Below are positions 16,768-23,925 of a stretch of DNA of 49,335 bases, piece after piece (the stretch's first letter is position 1; every line of letters starts with the position of its first letter). Source of the stretch: Candidatus Melainabacteria bacterium RIFCSPHIGHO2_02_FULL_34_12. GTDB lineage: Bacteria > Cyanobacteriota > Vampirovibrionia > 2-02-FULL-35-15. The stretch is taken from NCBI GenBank assembly GCA_001784555.1, contig MFRM01000012.1, positions 53,000-102,334 on the forward strand, read 5' to 3'. The position numbers and the translations under genes are program-made. Under the pieces are notes generated by a model, which worked only from the letters and a program-made list of their open reading frames with translations, had not been told where the DNA came from and did not search any database.

Positions 16768-16856
16768 TTTTATTACTTCTTTAAGTTCTTAACCATTTTA
16801 CCTCTTACCTTAGATAAGTCTAATTATGCGTATTTAGGCTGAGGTTTAAGAAAGTA

Positions 16857-16894
16857 TTGACTTTCAGTTCATAATGTTTATACTCAAGAGTATA
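16857..16894 (+). promoter_or_regulatory. Promoter with operator-like palindrome over the -10
   Basis: TTGACT (16857-16862), 16 bp, TATACT (16879-16884). The -10 is the left half of a perfect 16-bp inverted repeat TATACTC-AA-GAGTATA (16879-16894), as expected for a repressor site. It drives the 165-aa gene at 16938. Confidence 0.65.
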
Positions 16895-16937
16895 GAAGAC
16901 CTTAATCACTTCTTAACCTAAAGGAAATACAAAAACC

Positions 16938-17435
16938 ATGCCGCCAAGAACTCCAAGAAAACCAATAGCAAGATCCAAAGGATACGATCCCACCGTAAGT
17001 ATTGCAAGTGCATCAAGTGCAAAGATGCTTAACCCGCCACAGGAATCTCTCCAACAATTACCTCAACCTCAAGAAGTTCAAAAACAAGAACCTCAACAAA
17101 AAGGAAATGATGACTTAAAGAAATTAATTGAAACTTTAAAAAATAAGCTTGGAAATAATACCGGCACTGCTCCAACAAAACAAGCACCACCAACGCCTAA
17201 ACCAAAAAACACATGGAATAGAAGCATTGGAGGAAAAGAAAAGACATGGTCAGCAAAGCCAGCCTATACAATACTTACAAGAGTTTCAAACCATGAAAAA
17301 GTACCTGTTTCTAAAAAAGGAACCGAATTAACAATAAACTCCCTTCCGCATGCATTCCTTTATAAACCTGGTGCAAACGGAATTAAAATAGACAAACTAA
17401 GCATCAAATCCGGCAAACAAATTGGTATTGGTTAG
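16938..17435 (+). CDS. Proline/glutamine-rich protein of unknown function
   Basis: 165 aa, not recognised. Residues 1-100 are disordered: basic start MPPRTPRKPIARSKG, then a Q/P stretch and APTKQAPPTPKPK. The C-terminal 60 residues (TWSAKPAYTILTRVSNHEKV onwards) look beta rich and may be a small folded domain. No signal peptide, no cysteine. It has a good promoter with a palindromic operator, so it is probably regulated. Its stop overlaps the convergent GlmU-like gene by 4 bp. Confidence 0.6.
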   Translation: MPPRTPRKPIARSKGYDPTVSIASASSAKMLNPPQESLQQLPQPQEVQKQEPQQKGNDDLKKLIETLKNKLGNNTGTAPTKQAPPTPKPKNTWNRSIGGKEKTWSAKPAYTILTRVSNHEKVPVSKKGTELTINSLPHAFLYKPGANGIKIDKLSIKSGKQIGIG

Positions 17436-18079
17436 AGACGCCAATCAATTTTATTTTCTTGTTTAGTTCTTGTAATTGCCAGAGCATTTTTAGGTACATT
17501 TTTTGTAATCACTGAACCTGCTGCCACTAAAGCACCCTCTCCAATAGTTACAGGTGCTACCAACACAGAGTTTGATCCTGTAGAAGCTCGGCTTTTAATA
17601 GTAGTTCTGCTCTTTTTTCCTGTTACGGAATTATAATTTGCAGTTATAGTACCTGCTCCGATATTTACATTTTTACTGAGTACAGCATCTCCTATATAGC
17701 TTAAATGTGCAATTTGAGTATGATCATCTATTTTACTGTTTTTAATTTCCACGAAATTGCCTATCTTAATATGATTTTTTAAAACAGTGTTATCCCGCAA
17801 TCTTGCATAAGGTCCAATTTGATTATTGTTTCCGATTTTTGAATTTGATATGTGGGAATAAGAAACTGTATTTCCACTCCCTATAATTACATTTCCTTCA
17901 ATGTGAAGATTCGGACCTAATGTATTTCTGGGACCAATCTTAATTTTGCCTGCCAAGAAAGTATTTGGATAAATAACGTTTCCTTTTGCCAGCTTTACCA
18001 TCGGTCCAATGTAAGTATTCCTAGGATCAAGAATAGTAATTCCTTTAATTTGGAATTTTTTGTTAATTTTATGCTTCAT
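17432..18079 (-). CDS. Stand-alone GlmU-type glucosamine-1-phosphate acetyltransferase domain
   Basis: About 215 aa, all left-handed beta helix, matching only the C-terminal half of GlmU. Key acetyltransferase blocks are kept: IGPYARLRDNTVL, IGNFVEIKNS, AHLSYIGDAVLSKNVNIGAG with the catalytic histidine, ITANYNSVTGKKSRTTI, VLVAPVTIGEGALVAAGSVI, and ALAITRTKQE near the end. The N-terminal uridylyltransferase is absent. Start placed at ATG 18079 (MKHKINK); a frame six residues longer exists. It likely acetylates glucosamine 1-phosphate with a separate uridylyltransferase elsewhere. Confidence 0.82.
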   Translation of the reverse strand: MKHKINKKFQIKGITILDPRNTYIGPMVKLAKGNVIYPNTFLAGKIKIGPRNTLGPNLHIEGNVIIGSGNTVSYSHISNSKIGNNNQIGPYARLRDNTVLKNHIKIGNFVEIKNSKIDDHTQIAHLSYIGDAVLSKNVNIGAGTITANYNSVTGKKSRTTIKSRASTGSNSVLVAPVTIGEGALVAAGSVITKNVPKNALAITRTKQENKIDWRL

Positions 18080-18121
18080 AATGTATGATAATAACAAATA
18101 TTCGTAGCAATCTATTACGAA

Positions 18122-18127
18122 TATAAT
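18122..18127 (+). promoter_or_regulatory. Probable -10 box of cobT
   Basis: TATAAT about 140 nt before the cobT ATG. No good -35 was found. It leaves a leader of about 136 nt holding the folded element at 18161-18257. Confidence 0.4.
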
Positions 18128-18160
18128 AAATAATGAAAAAATAAGCTTTTAATTATTAAA

Positions 18161-18257
18161 GGTTTTGTCCAATTTATTTGGCAAAACCTGGATGACGGGA
18201 AATTTAGTTCCAGGTGCACTATGCAAAGCCGGTGAAGCGAATTATGAGCGAGCCGGC
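18161..18257 (+). ncRNA. Candidate structured RNA leader of cobT, copy B of 28-nt hairpin family
   Basis: Hairpin 1 (18161-18188): GGTTTTG with CAAAACC, inner CCAA with TTGG. Hairpin 2: ACCTGGA with TCCAGGT, sharing ACC with the 3' arm of hairpin 1, so the two compete. Then CTATGCAAAG (18219-18228, identical to copy A) and hairpin 3, GCCGG (18228-18232) with CCGGC (18253-18257), ending 12 nt before the cobT ATG. I found no B12-box, so a standard cobalamin riboswitch is not supported. Confidence 0.45.
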
Positions 18258-18269
18258 GGTAACAAAAAA

Positions 18270-19415
18270 ATGGCAATGCTCAAAACATTAATAGAACAAG
18301 TCAAAGAAAATGGTAACAGAAAGACAAAATCTGTTTCCCTCATTACAAAAGGAAGAGATTGTCAGGCTTTCATAAATAAAGTTAAAGACAAAAAACCTTT
18401 ATTTGTACTTGTAATAGGATCTACTGAGACTGCATTGATTCCAGGCATTTCAGCAGCTGGTCAGAATATAGAACAATTAAAACTTACACCTGCCCTTGAT
18501 GCAGATTTTTTGCTCTTAAAGAAAGAAGAATTTAACAAGACTCTGCCTGTTTCACCCAGCGGCATCCCTTCACCTGCGATTTTATCCAAAGCAATGATTG
18601 ATTATATGAGTATGTATGTAAATGTAATTGACGTTGGGGCATTTGTGAAACCAAGAGGAACTCATATCAGCTTAAATATGGGACCTGCAAAATGTTTAAC
18701 TAGTGGAAAAGCTCTTGGACCAATTAAAACAAATTTTTTATTCCAAAAAGGCGAAAAGCTTGCACAAAATTTAACAACTTATCCTTATATAGTAGTAGGA
18801 GAATGTGTACCAGGTGGAACTACTACTGCACTAAGTGTACTCTGCTCGCTTGGAATAAATGCTTTTGATCTCGTAAACAGCAGCTTTCCTGAAGGAAATA
18901 ATCTATGGAAAAATCAAACAGTAAAAGATGCTCTACTATCACATGCAGAACTTTTTACATTAATTAAAAAAAATCCTTTGAAGGCTGCAGAGTTTTTCGG
19001 TGATCCCATGCAGATTTTTGTATGCGGCTTGATTAAAGGAGCACAAAAAGTAAACCTGCCCATAATGCTTGCAGGTGGCTCTCAAATGCTTGCTGTTTAT
19101 TACCTGGCTAAAAAAGTTCTTGAATATGATCCACATGACACCATAGTAGCTACAACATCATGGATTACAAACGATAAAAACGCTAAAACAAAACACCTTG
19201 CTGAGTTATGCGGAGCACCATTAATTTCTTCAAATGTTAATTTTCAGGAATCAAGACATGAAGGACTTAGAGCTTATGAGATGGGACATATTAAAGAAGG
19301 CGTTGGAGCAGGTGGTCTTATGGTAACTGCTGACTTATATAAAGATATTCCTCAGGAAGAAATAATAAATGAAATTGAAAAGGTTTACACGTCTACGGCG
19401 TCAAATAATATTTAA
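18270..19415 (+). CDS. cobT: Nicotinate-nucleotide:base phosphoribosyltransferase-like CobT (cyanobacterial/archaeal type)
   Basis: Activates the lower-ligand base for cobamide assembly. The sequence matches the cyanobacterial/archaeal CobT group: VLVIGSTETALIPGISAAGQN, SGIPSPAILSKAMI, MGPAKCLTSGKALG, VVGECVPGGTTTALSVLCSL and IMLAGGSQMLAVYYLAKKVL (in parts). The frame is open back to 18165, but that upstream part is the hairpin leader, so I place the start at ATG 18270 (MAMLKTLIEQ), about 381 aa. It is convergent with cobS, the other cobamide gene here, with a 23-bp overlap of the 3' ends. Confidence 0.88.
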   Translation: MAMLKTLIEQVKENGNRKTKSVSLITKGRDCQAFINKVKDKKPLFVLVIGSTETALIPGISAAGQNIEQLKLTPALDADFLLLKKEEFNKTLPVSPSGIPSPAILSKAMIDYMSMYVNVIDVGAFVKPRGTHISLNMGPAKCLTSGKALGPIKTNFLFQKGEKLAQNLTTYPYIVVGECVPGGTTTALSVLCSLGINAFDLVNSSFPEGNNLWKNQTVKDALLSHAELFTLIKKNPLKAAEFFGDPMQIFVCGLIKGAQKVNLPIMLAGGSQMLAVYYLAKKVLEYDPHDTIVATTSWITNDKNAKTKHLAELCGAPLISSNVNFQESRHEGLRAYEMGHIKEGVGAGGLMVTADLYKDIPQEEIINEIEKVYTSTASNNI

Positions 19416-20175
19416 ATATTACGCCTAACGATAACATTGTCACTTCACTTAATTCTATTAATGCCCCAAAGGTATCACCAGTATGCCCTTTAAAATGGTT
19501 TTCAAGCCAATATGTCCAGGACAAGCCAATAAAAAAAGAAACTAAAAGTAAAAATAAATAAGCAGCACTTAAGTGAAAATATAAAAAACAAAATATTACT
19601 ACAGACAAAAAAACGAAAAGATTAACTGCAAGATCCTGAGGTTTTTTAATACCAGAAAGAAGCAAGGAGGAACTTACACCTGAATTTTTGTTTTTACTTA
19701 AAAAAGTGAATGAATAAACTGAAATTAATCTGGCAAGCGGCAACGAAAAAACAATTATAAAAAACATTTTATTTAACAAAATGGTACATAAAGCCGTAAG
19801 TTTCAAAAGAATGAGAAATATTCCTGCAATGGCACCAAATGCCCCAATTCTACTGTCTTTCATGGCATCTACTTTTCTTTCTGGATCCTGACAATTAATT
19901 CCATCAAATGTATCCATAAGTCCGTCCAAATGCAGACAGCCTGTTATTAAATTCCATATAAGCAAAACCAGTAACGCTGAAAAAAGAACGGGTACCTGGA
20001 AATGAAGAAATAGCTTTGCAAAAAAATAAAGAATAAATGCCAATATAAAACCTATTAAAGTAAAATATGGTGCAATCCTCCCCCAATCTTCCTTAGTAGC
20101 TTTAGGAAGTGGCGGGGCTGGTAATTTCGTTAAAAATAACCAGGCATAAAGAAAGCGATGTATCAGTTTAATCAC
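19393..20175 (-). CDS. cobS: Adenosylcobinamide-GDP ribazoletransferase (cobalamin synthase) CobS
   Basis: Integral membrane enzyme joining adenosylcobinamide-GDP with alpha-ribazole, using the product of CobT. 260 aa with about six membrane helices. The conserved acidic motif GCLHLDGLMDTFDGI and the following CQDPERKVDAMKDSRIGAFG are unmistakable for CobS. The start overlaps the end of hisD by 8 bp, so it is co-transcribed with hisD. No cobU/cobC is visible here. Confidence 0.95.
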   Translation of the reverse strand: MIKLIHRFLYAWLFLTKLPAPPLPKATKEDWGRIAPYFTLIGFILAFILYFFAKLFLHFQVPVLFSALLVLLIWNLITGCLHLDGLMDTFDGINCQDPERKVDAMKDSRIGAFGAIAGIFLILLKLTALCTILLNKMFFIIVFSLPLARLISVYSFTFLSKNKNSGVSSSLLLSGIKKPQDLAVNLFVFLSVVIFCFLYFHLSAAYLFLLLVSFFIGLSWTYWLENHFKGHTGDTFGALIELSEVTMLSLGVIFKYYLTP

Positions 20176-21439
20176 GTATTCTCACCGCATCCCCATGTGC
20201 TTTTAATCCCTCAGAATCAGCAAGTTCTGCCACATCTTTTGATATTTTTAAAAAAGCTTTTTTATCAAAAGATATCATACTGATTTTTTTCATAAAGTCC
20301 ATCACGGTAAGACCACTTGAGAACCTGGCACTGCCACCGGTTGGCAAACAATGGCTGGGTCCTGCAATATAATCACCGACCGATTCACAGGAATATTCAC
20401 CTAAAAATACAGCTCCAGCATTTCTGATTTTTGAAACAATAGATGCAGGATTTTGGACAATAATTTCAAGATGCTCAGGAGCTAAATCATTAATTAATTC
20501 AATAGCTTTATTTAAATCCCTAACTACAACGATTGCACTGTTTTTATGCCACGATTTTAATACTACTTTTTTGTTTGGAAGATTTTTTACAAGCTTAAAG
20601 ACTTTTTTTTGTGTTTCTTTCGCAAGAGTTTCACTGTTTGTAACCATAAATGCTGACTCAAGTCCAGACCCATGTTCAAGCTGACTTAATAAGTCCATAG
20701 CCAGAAATTGAGGATTTGCATTTTTATCTGCAATGATTGCAATTTCACTAGGACCATATAATCCATCAATGCCAACTTTTCCAAACACATTTTTTTTAGC
20801 CAGGGTTACATAAATATTTCCAGGACCTACAATTTTATCTACGGGCTTTATGCTTTCTGTCCCAAATGCTGCTGCTGCAATTGCTTGTGCACCTCCTAGC
20901 TGATAAACTTCATTTATTCCAAGCAGCTTACATGCAGAAAGAATCCCAGAATGAACTGGCGGAGGAGTAAAAACTGCAATTCTTTTAACCCCGGCAACCT
21001 TTGCAGGAATTACTGTCATTAAAACCGTCGATATTAAAGGTATTTTCCCGCCTGGTATATAGATTCCAACTGAATCCAGTGGAACATACTTATAACCAAG
21101 CTTTTCACCTGCTATTGTTTTTTTAATCCAGCTTTTGGGAACATTAATTTTTTGAAAATCATTTATTCTTTTTATAGCTTTTTTAATAGCGCCTAGAAGT
21201 GTTTTACCTAGAGACTTTGTGGAATTTTGTATTTGATTTGCTGGAATTTTTAATATCTTTAAAGAAACCTTGTCAAACTTTTTTGTATAGTAAATAAGCG
21301 CCTTATCACCACTAGCTTTAACATTTTCTATTATATTTTGAACCAGCTTTGATTCTTTCTTTCTTTTTGAAAGATCAAATCTTCCAGTAATTTCCTGAAT
21401 TTTCTTTTTTGCCTTGCTAATATCCTTTATAATCGGCAT
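20168..21439 (-). CDS. hisD: Histidinol dehydrogenase
   Basis: Last two steps of histidine synthesis, zinc and NAD dependent. 423 aa, full length. Motifs: GIYIPGGKIPLISTVLM, VGPGNIYVTLAKKNVFG, GPSEIAIIAD, LLSQLEHGSGLESA with zinc and catalytic ligands, SVGDYIAGPSHCLPTGGSAR, and EGLKAHGDAVRIRD at the C-terminus. A TATAAT box lies 7 nt before the ATG on the minus strand and no Shine-Dalgarno site is seen, suggesting a leaderless transcript. cobS follows with an 8-bp overlap. Confidence 0.97.
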   Translation of the reverse strand: MPIIKDISKAKKKIQEITGRFDLSKRKKESKLVQNIIENVKASGDKALIYYTKKFDKVSLKILKIPANQIQNSTKSLGKTLLGAIKKAIKRINDFQKINVPKSWIKKTIAGEKLGYKYVPLDSVGIYIPGGKIPLISTVLMTVIPAKVAGVKRIAVFTPPPVHSGILSACKLLGINEVYQLGGAQAIAAAAFGTESIKPVDKIVGPGNIYVTLAKKNVFGKVGIDGLYGPSEIAIIADKNANPQFLAMDLLSQLEHGSGLESAFMVTNSETLAKETQKKVFKLVKNLPNKKVVLKSWHKNSAIVVVRDLNKAIELINDLAPEHLEIIVQNPASIVSKIRNAGAVFLGEYSCESVGDYIAGPSHCLPTGGSARFSSGLTVMDFMKKISMISFDKKAFLKISKDVAELADSEGLKAHGDAVRIRD

Positions 21440-21479
21440 GAACTACATTATATGATATTTCTCTTATGTTTCATTAGAA

Positions 21480-21503
21480 GGGCAGGATAAATCCTGCCCC
21501 TAC
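21480..21503. repeat. GTAGGGGC-family palindrome between the CDF gene and hisD
   Basis: GGGCAGGAT-AA-ATCCTGCCC followed by CTAC: perfect 9-bp arms. Intergenic member of the family found inside udg, fabG and others. Confidence 0.8.
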
Positions 21504-21523
21504 AACTGCATAAACTAAAATGT

Positions 21524-22393
21524 TCAAGGCTCTACATGAACAGTTGCCTTGCAGTTGCCGAAATCTTCTTTTAATTTTTCTTCTACTTTATCAGCTACTT
21601 TATGGGCACTATAAAGATCCTTTGGCACTACACGTACAGTACATTCAATAAAAGCTGAATAAGGTCCTCTGCGTGAATGTATATCATAACAATCCACCAC
21701 GCCTGGTACCGATAAAACTGATTTTGAAACTTTTTTAGGCTCAAGCCATGCTTCATCTACCAGAATAGGAACAGTGCTTTGTATAATTTCATATCCAGCT
21801 TTTGCTATAAACATTGCAATCATAATTGCCACTACCGGATCTATCCAGTACATTTCACGTGCAATAAAAAACTGTGAAGCTAAAACTGATAACGTAATAA
21901 GAACATCAGAAGCAGTATGTGATGAATCTGCAATTAAAAGATCACTCTTAAATTTCTTTCCCTGGCTTCTCTCATATAACCAGACAAAAATATTTACGAT
22001 AAAAGTTAAAATAAGAAGCCAGACTACTTCTTTCTTAAACAGAGGTAACTTTACAGGATGAAAAAGCCTTCCTAATGACCCTTGAACGATTTCTACACAT
22101 GCAATTGCCAAAAATATGACTATTGCAAAAGCAGCAAGTGTTTCAAATTTTCCATGACCGTAGGGATGTTTTTTATCAGGCGGCTCAACAGCAAAACGTA
22201 AAACAATTAGACCTACAAGATTATTTAAAGTATCAGATGCTGAATGTGCTGCATCACCTAAAATACTTAAAGATTTGGTGGCGACTCCAGCAAATATTTT
22301 AATCCCCAAAACCAAAAGATTTAAAAGCAAAATTATCCATAAAACTTTTCTGACATTTTGTGAGTAAATATCTCTTTGTTCAATTTCAGCCAT
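21524..22393 (-). CDS. Cation diffusion facilitator (CDF) metal efflux transporter
   Basis: 289 aa, six membrane helices and a cytoplasmic C-terminal ferredoxin-like domain. The transport-site motifs are HSASD in helix 2 (GDAAHSASDT) and HTASD in helix 5 (ADSSHTASD): HxxxD in both, the pattern usually linked to zinc, whereas FieF has DxxxD in helix 2. The linker has PDKKHPYGHGKFE, a family hallmark. AAGGACG lies upstream of the ATG. Divergent from surE with closely packed promoter boxes. Substrate is inferred. Confidence 0.93.
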   Translation of the reverse strand: MAEIEQRDIYSQNVRKVLWIILLLNLLVLGIKIFAGVATKSLSILGDAAHSASDTLNNLVGLIVLRFAVEPPDKKHPYGHGKFETLAAFAIVIFLAIACVEIVQGSLGRLFHPVKLPLFKKEVVWLLILTFIVNIFVWLYERSQGKKFKSDLLIADSSHTASDVLITLSVLASQFFIAREMYWIDPVVAIMIAMFIAKAGYEIIQSTVPILVDEAWLEPKKVSKSVLSVPGVVDCYDIHSRRGPYSAFIECTVRVVPKDLYSAHKVADKVEEKLKEDFGNCKATVHVEP

Positions 22394-22414
22394 AGTAAAA
22401 ATAACGTCCTTACA

Positions 22415-22433
22415 ATTATATCTAAGCTATAAT
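22415..22433. promoter_or_regulatory. Divergent promoter boxes for the CDF gene and surE
   Basis: TATAAT for surE at 22428-22433, 7 nt before its ATG at 22441; on the minus strand TATAAT at 22420-22415 serves the CDF gene, followed by an AAGGACG ribosome site. Only 7 bp separate the boxes. Confidence 0.55.
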
Positions 22434-22440
22434 CTATTTC

Positions 22441-23211
22441 ATGCGAATATTAATCTCAAATGATGATGGAATTTATTCAGGCGGAATAAGAGCTCTTACT
22501 GAAGGTCTGGTTAAAAATAATGAGGTTTATGTAGTAGCACCAGATCGGGAAAGAAGTGCCACCGGGCATTCACTTACACTTCACAGACCACTTAGAATGG
22601 ATGAAGTAAATCACCTTCCTGGTGTAAAAGGTGCTTATGAAACTGATGGGACACCTAGCGACTGTGTAAAAATTGCAATAGGAGCCATACTTAAAGAACC
22701 TCCTGAAGTAGTTATTTCCGGAATAAATCATGGACCAAATATGGGCACTGATGTCCTTTATTCCGGAACTGTAAGTGCTGCAATGGAAGGAGCAATTTTT
22801 AATATTCCAAGCATAGCTGTAAGTCTGGCTCATCATAAACCACAGGATTTTACAGCAGCAGTAGCTTTTATATCTAAACTTTTAAATCTTATAGATAAAA
22901 TAAAATTCCCTGACAGAACTTTACTTAATATAAATATTCCATCTCTTCCGCTTTCAGAAATTGCTGGCATAGAAGTTACAAAACTAGGTATCAGACCATA
23001 TAATGATTATTTTGAAAAAAGGATTGATCCCAGGGGAAAAACATATTACTGGCTGGCTGGCGAGGCTATAGAAGAAGATGAGCTGCCAGGTACTGATGTT
23101 TACGCAGTAAGAAATAATCAAATTTCAATTACACCAGTAACCATTCACATGACAAATGACAAGATGCTTTCAGAGTTAAAAGAATGGGTTAAGCAAATAA
23201 AGCTTTCATAG
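22441..23211 (+). CDS. surE: 5'-nucleotidase SurE
   Basis: Metal-dependent nucleoside monophosphatase linked to stationary-phase survival. 256 aa. The N-terminus MRILISNDDGIYSGGIRALTE carries the metal-binding DD pair; APDRERSATGHSLTLHRPLR and SGINHGPNMGTDVLYSGTVSAAMEG (in parts) are the other active-site blocks. No Shine-Dalgarno site; TATAAT lies 7 nt upstream. Confidence 0.97.
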   Translation: MRILISNDDGIYSGGIRALTEGLVKNNEVYVVAPDRERSATGHSLTLHRPLRMDEVNHLPGVKGAYETDGTPSDCVKIAIGAILKEPPEVVISGINHGPNMGTDVLYSGTVSAAMEGAIFNIPSIAVSLAHHKPQDFTAAVAFISKLLNLIDKIKFPDRTLLNINIPSLPLSEIAGIEVTKLGIRPYNDYFEKRIDPRGKTYYWLAGEAIEEDELPGTDVYAVRNNQISITPVTIHMTNDKMLSELKEWVKQIKLS

Positions 23212-23225
23212 AAACCTTAAATAAA

Positions 23226-23255
23226 TTTAATCGTTTTATGTAACCGTCGGTATCA
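23226..23255 (+). promoter_or_regulatory. Conserved upstream motif with inverted repeat, copy 2
   Basis: TTTAATCGTTTTATGTAACC, one base different from 15256-15275; here the inverted repeat is imperfect (TGTAACC-GTC-GGTATCA). It precedes the 40-aa gene at 23337. Confidence 0.5.
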
Positions 23256-23273
23256 TGTTTACAAAAGATGTAC

Positions 23274-23298
23274 AAACACAAGTATAATACTTGTGTTT
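23274..23298 (+). promoter_or_regulatory. 25-bp perfect palindrome containing a TATAAT box
   Basis: AAACACAAGTA-TAA-TACTTGTGTTT: 11-bp arms. The box TATAAT (23283-23288) is at its centre, 49 nt before the 40-aa gene. It looks like a promoter covered by a dyad repressor site. Confidence 0.6.
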
Positions 23299-23336
23299 AA
23301 AGGTGTAGACCATACAATCGAAAGGAAAACACGGAG

Positions 23337-23459
23337 ATGAACCTAGAAATGCTTTTTTTTACTTTTTTTATCCTAAGCATTCTTACACCAATCGGAGTGT
23401 TTCTTTACCTGTTAGATAAAAAAGGGAAAGAAATAATGGAAAGAAATAAACCACGATAA
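23337..23459 (+). CDS. Tiny single-helix membrane protein (40 aa), unknown
   Basis: MNLEMLFFTFFILSILTPIG begins a membrane helix of about 24 residues, followed by the charged tail LDKKGKEIMERNKPR. It has its own promoter-like palindrome and an upstream motif shared with the small membrane genes at 15321-15673, which speaks for a real gene too short for ordinary gene finders. Function unknown. Confidence 0.5.
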   Translation: MNLEMLFFTFFILSILTPIGVFLYLLDKKGKEIMERNKPR

Positions 23460-23470
23460 GTTTAAATTTT

Positions 23471-23584
23471 TTACTTCACAAATCCATTACTAAACGGTAC
23501 AACCATATTTATTAAAAGAATATATCCAGTAATAGAAATGATTATTGCAAAACTTACAAATGGAGTGGCAAATTTTTGTAGCAT
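23471..23584 (-). CDS. Tiny membrane protein (37 aa), unknown
   Basis: ATG 23584 to TAA 23471 on the minus strand encodes MLQKFATPFVSFAIIISITG, then YILLINMVVPFSNGFVK: one membrane helix with few charged residues. A GAGG ribosome site stands 9 nt before the ATG, better than most genes here. It is convergent with the 40-aa gene, 11 bp apart. Function unknown. Confidence 0.45.
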   Translation of the reverse strand: MLQKFATPFVSFAIIISITGYILLINMVVPFSNGFVK

Positions 23585-23778
23585 AGTTTTTAACCTCGTA
23601 CTTATATAAAGGGTATTTAACTTAAAATTTTACTCCTGCTAATAAATATCAACGATATAGAACCTCTTATTTTGTAGTTTTGCTAAGAAATTAAGATGAT
23701 AATGTGAAAATGTACAAATTATCATTAATATAACTGACTTAAAAATCAGGAATAAAACGCCTCCCTTCAAATCGACTA

Positions 23779-23809
23779 TCTCTGGAGCAAGCTCACAGAG
23801 TTTTTCGCT
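23779..23809. repeat. GGGAGCAAGCTCCC-family palindrome, degenerate copy
   Basis: TCTCTGGAGCAAGCTCACAG then AGTTTTTCGCT; arms decayed compared with the copies at 23871 and 34888. Confidence 0.6.
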
Positions 23810-23870
23810 GATTTGAGCCATGGGCATCGGGAGGCGTTAGTAAGGAGGCGTTTTGTTGCTACTCGCTCAC

Positions 23871-23904
23871 ATCTCCGGGAGCAAGCTCCCGAGTTTTTCG
23901 CTCG
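23871..23904. repeat. GGGAGCAAGCTCCC-family palindrome
   Basis: CTCCGGGAGCAAGCTCCCGA then GTTTTTCGCTCG. Nearly identical to 34888-34919. Confidence 0.7.
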
Positions 23905-23925
23905 GGCGCAATAAATAACGAGACT

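Larger units (their letters stand above)
23585..23925. other. Gene-poor stretch made of palindromic repeats
   Basis: 341 nt without a convincing gene. 23756-23850 holds AACGCCTCC and its inverted copies; 23779-23809 and 23871-23904 hold two copies of a GGAGCAAGCTC...GAGTTTTTCGCT palindrome also found at 34888-34919. The left 170 nt are AT-rich with no clear signal. Confidence 0.6.

Noticed and set aside
18161-18257. Cobalamin riboswitch
   Set aside because: cobT context invites it, but I see no GCCACTG box or the conserved core around GGTG...CC...GC; only the class-free call is justified.
18165-18269. N-terminal extension of CobT from an in-frame TTG
   Set aside because: The stretch is the hairpin leader (perfect stems) and has no similarity to CobT; ATG 18270 fits the family start.
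23639-23827. 62-codon minus-strand frame
   Set aside because: Its first third is the palindromic repeat; no ribosome site and no recognisable feature.
23585-23925. Origin of replication next to gyrA
   Set aside because: Repeats are palindromes seen elsewhere; no cluster of DnaA boxes (TTATCCACA) and no dnaA or dnaN nearby.
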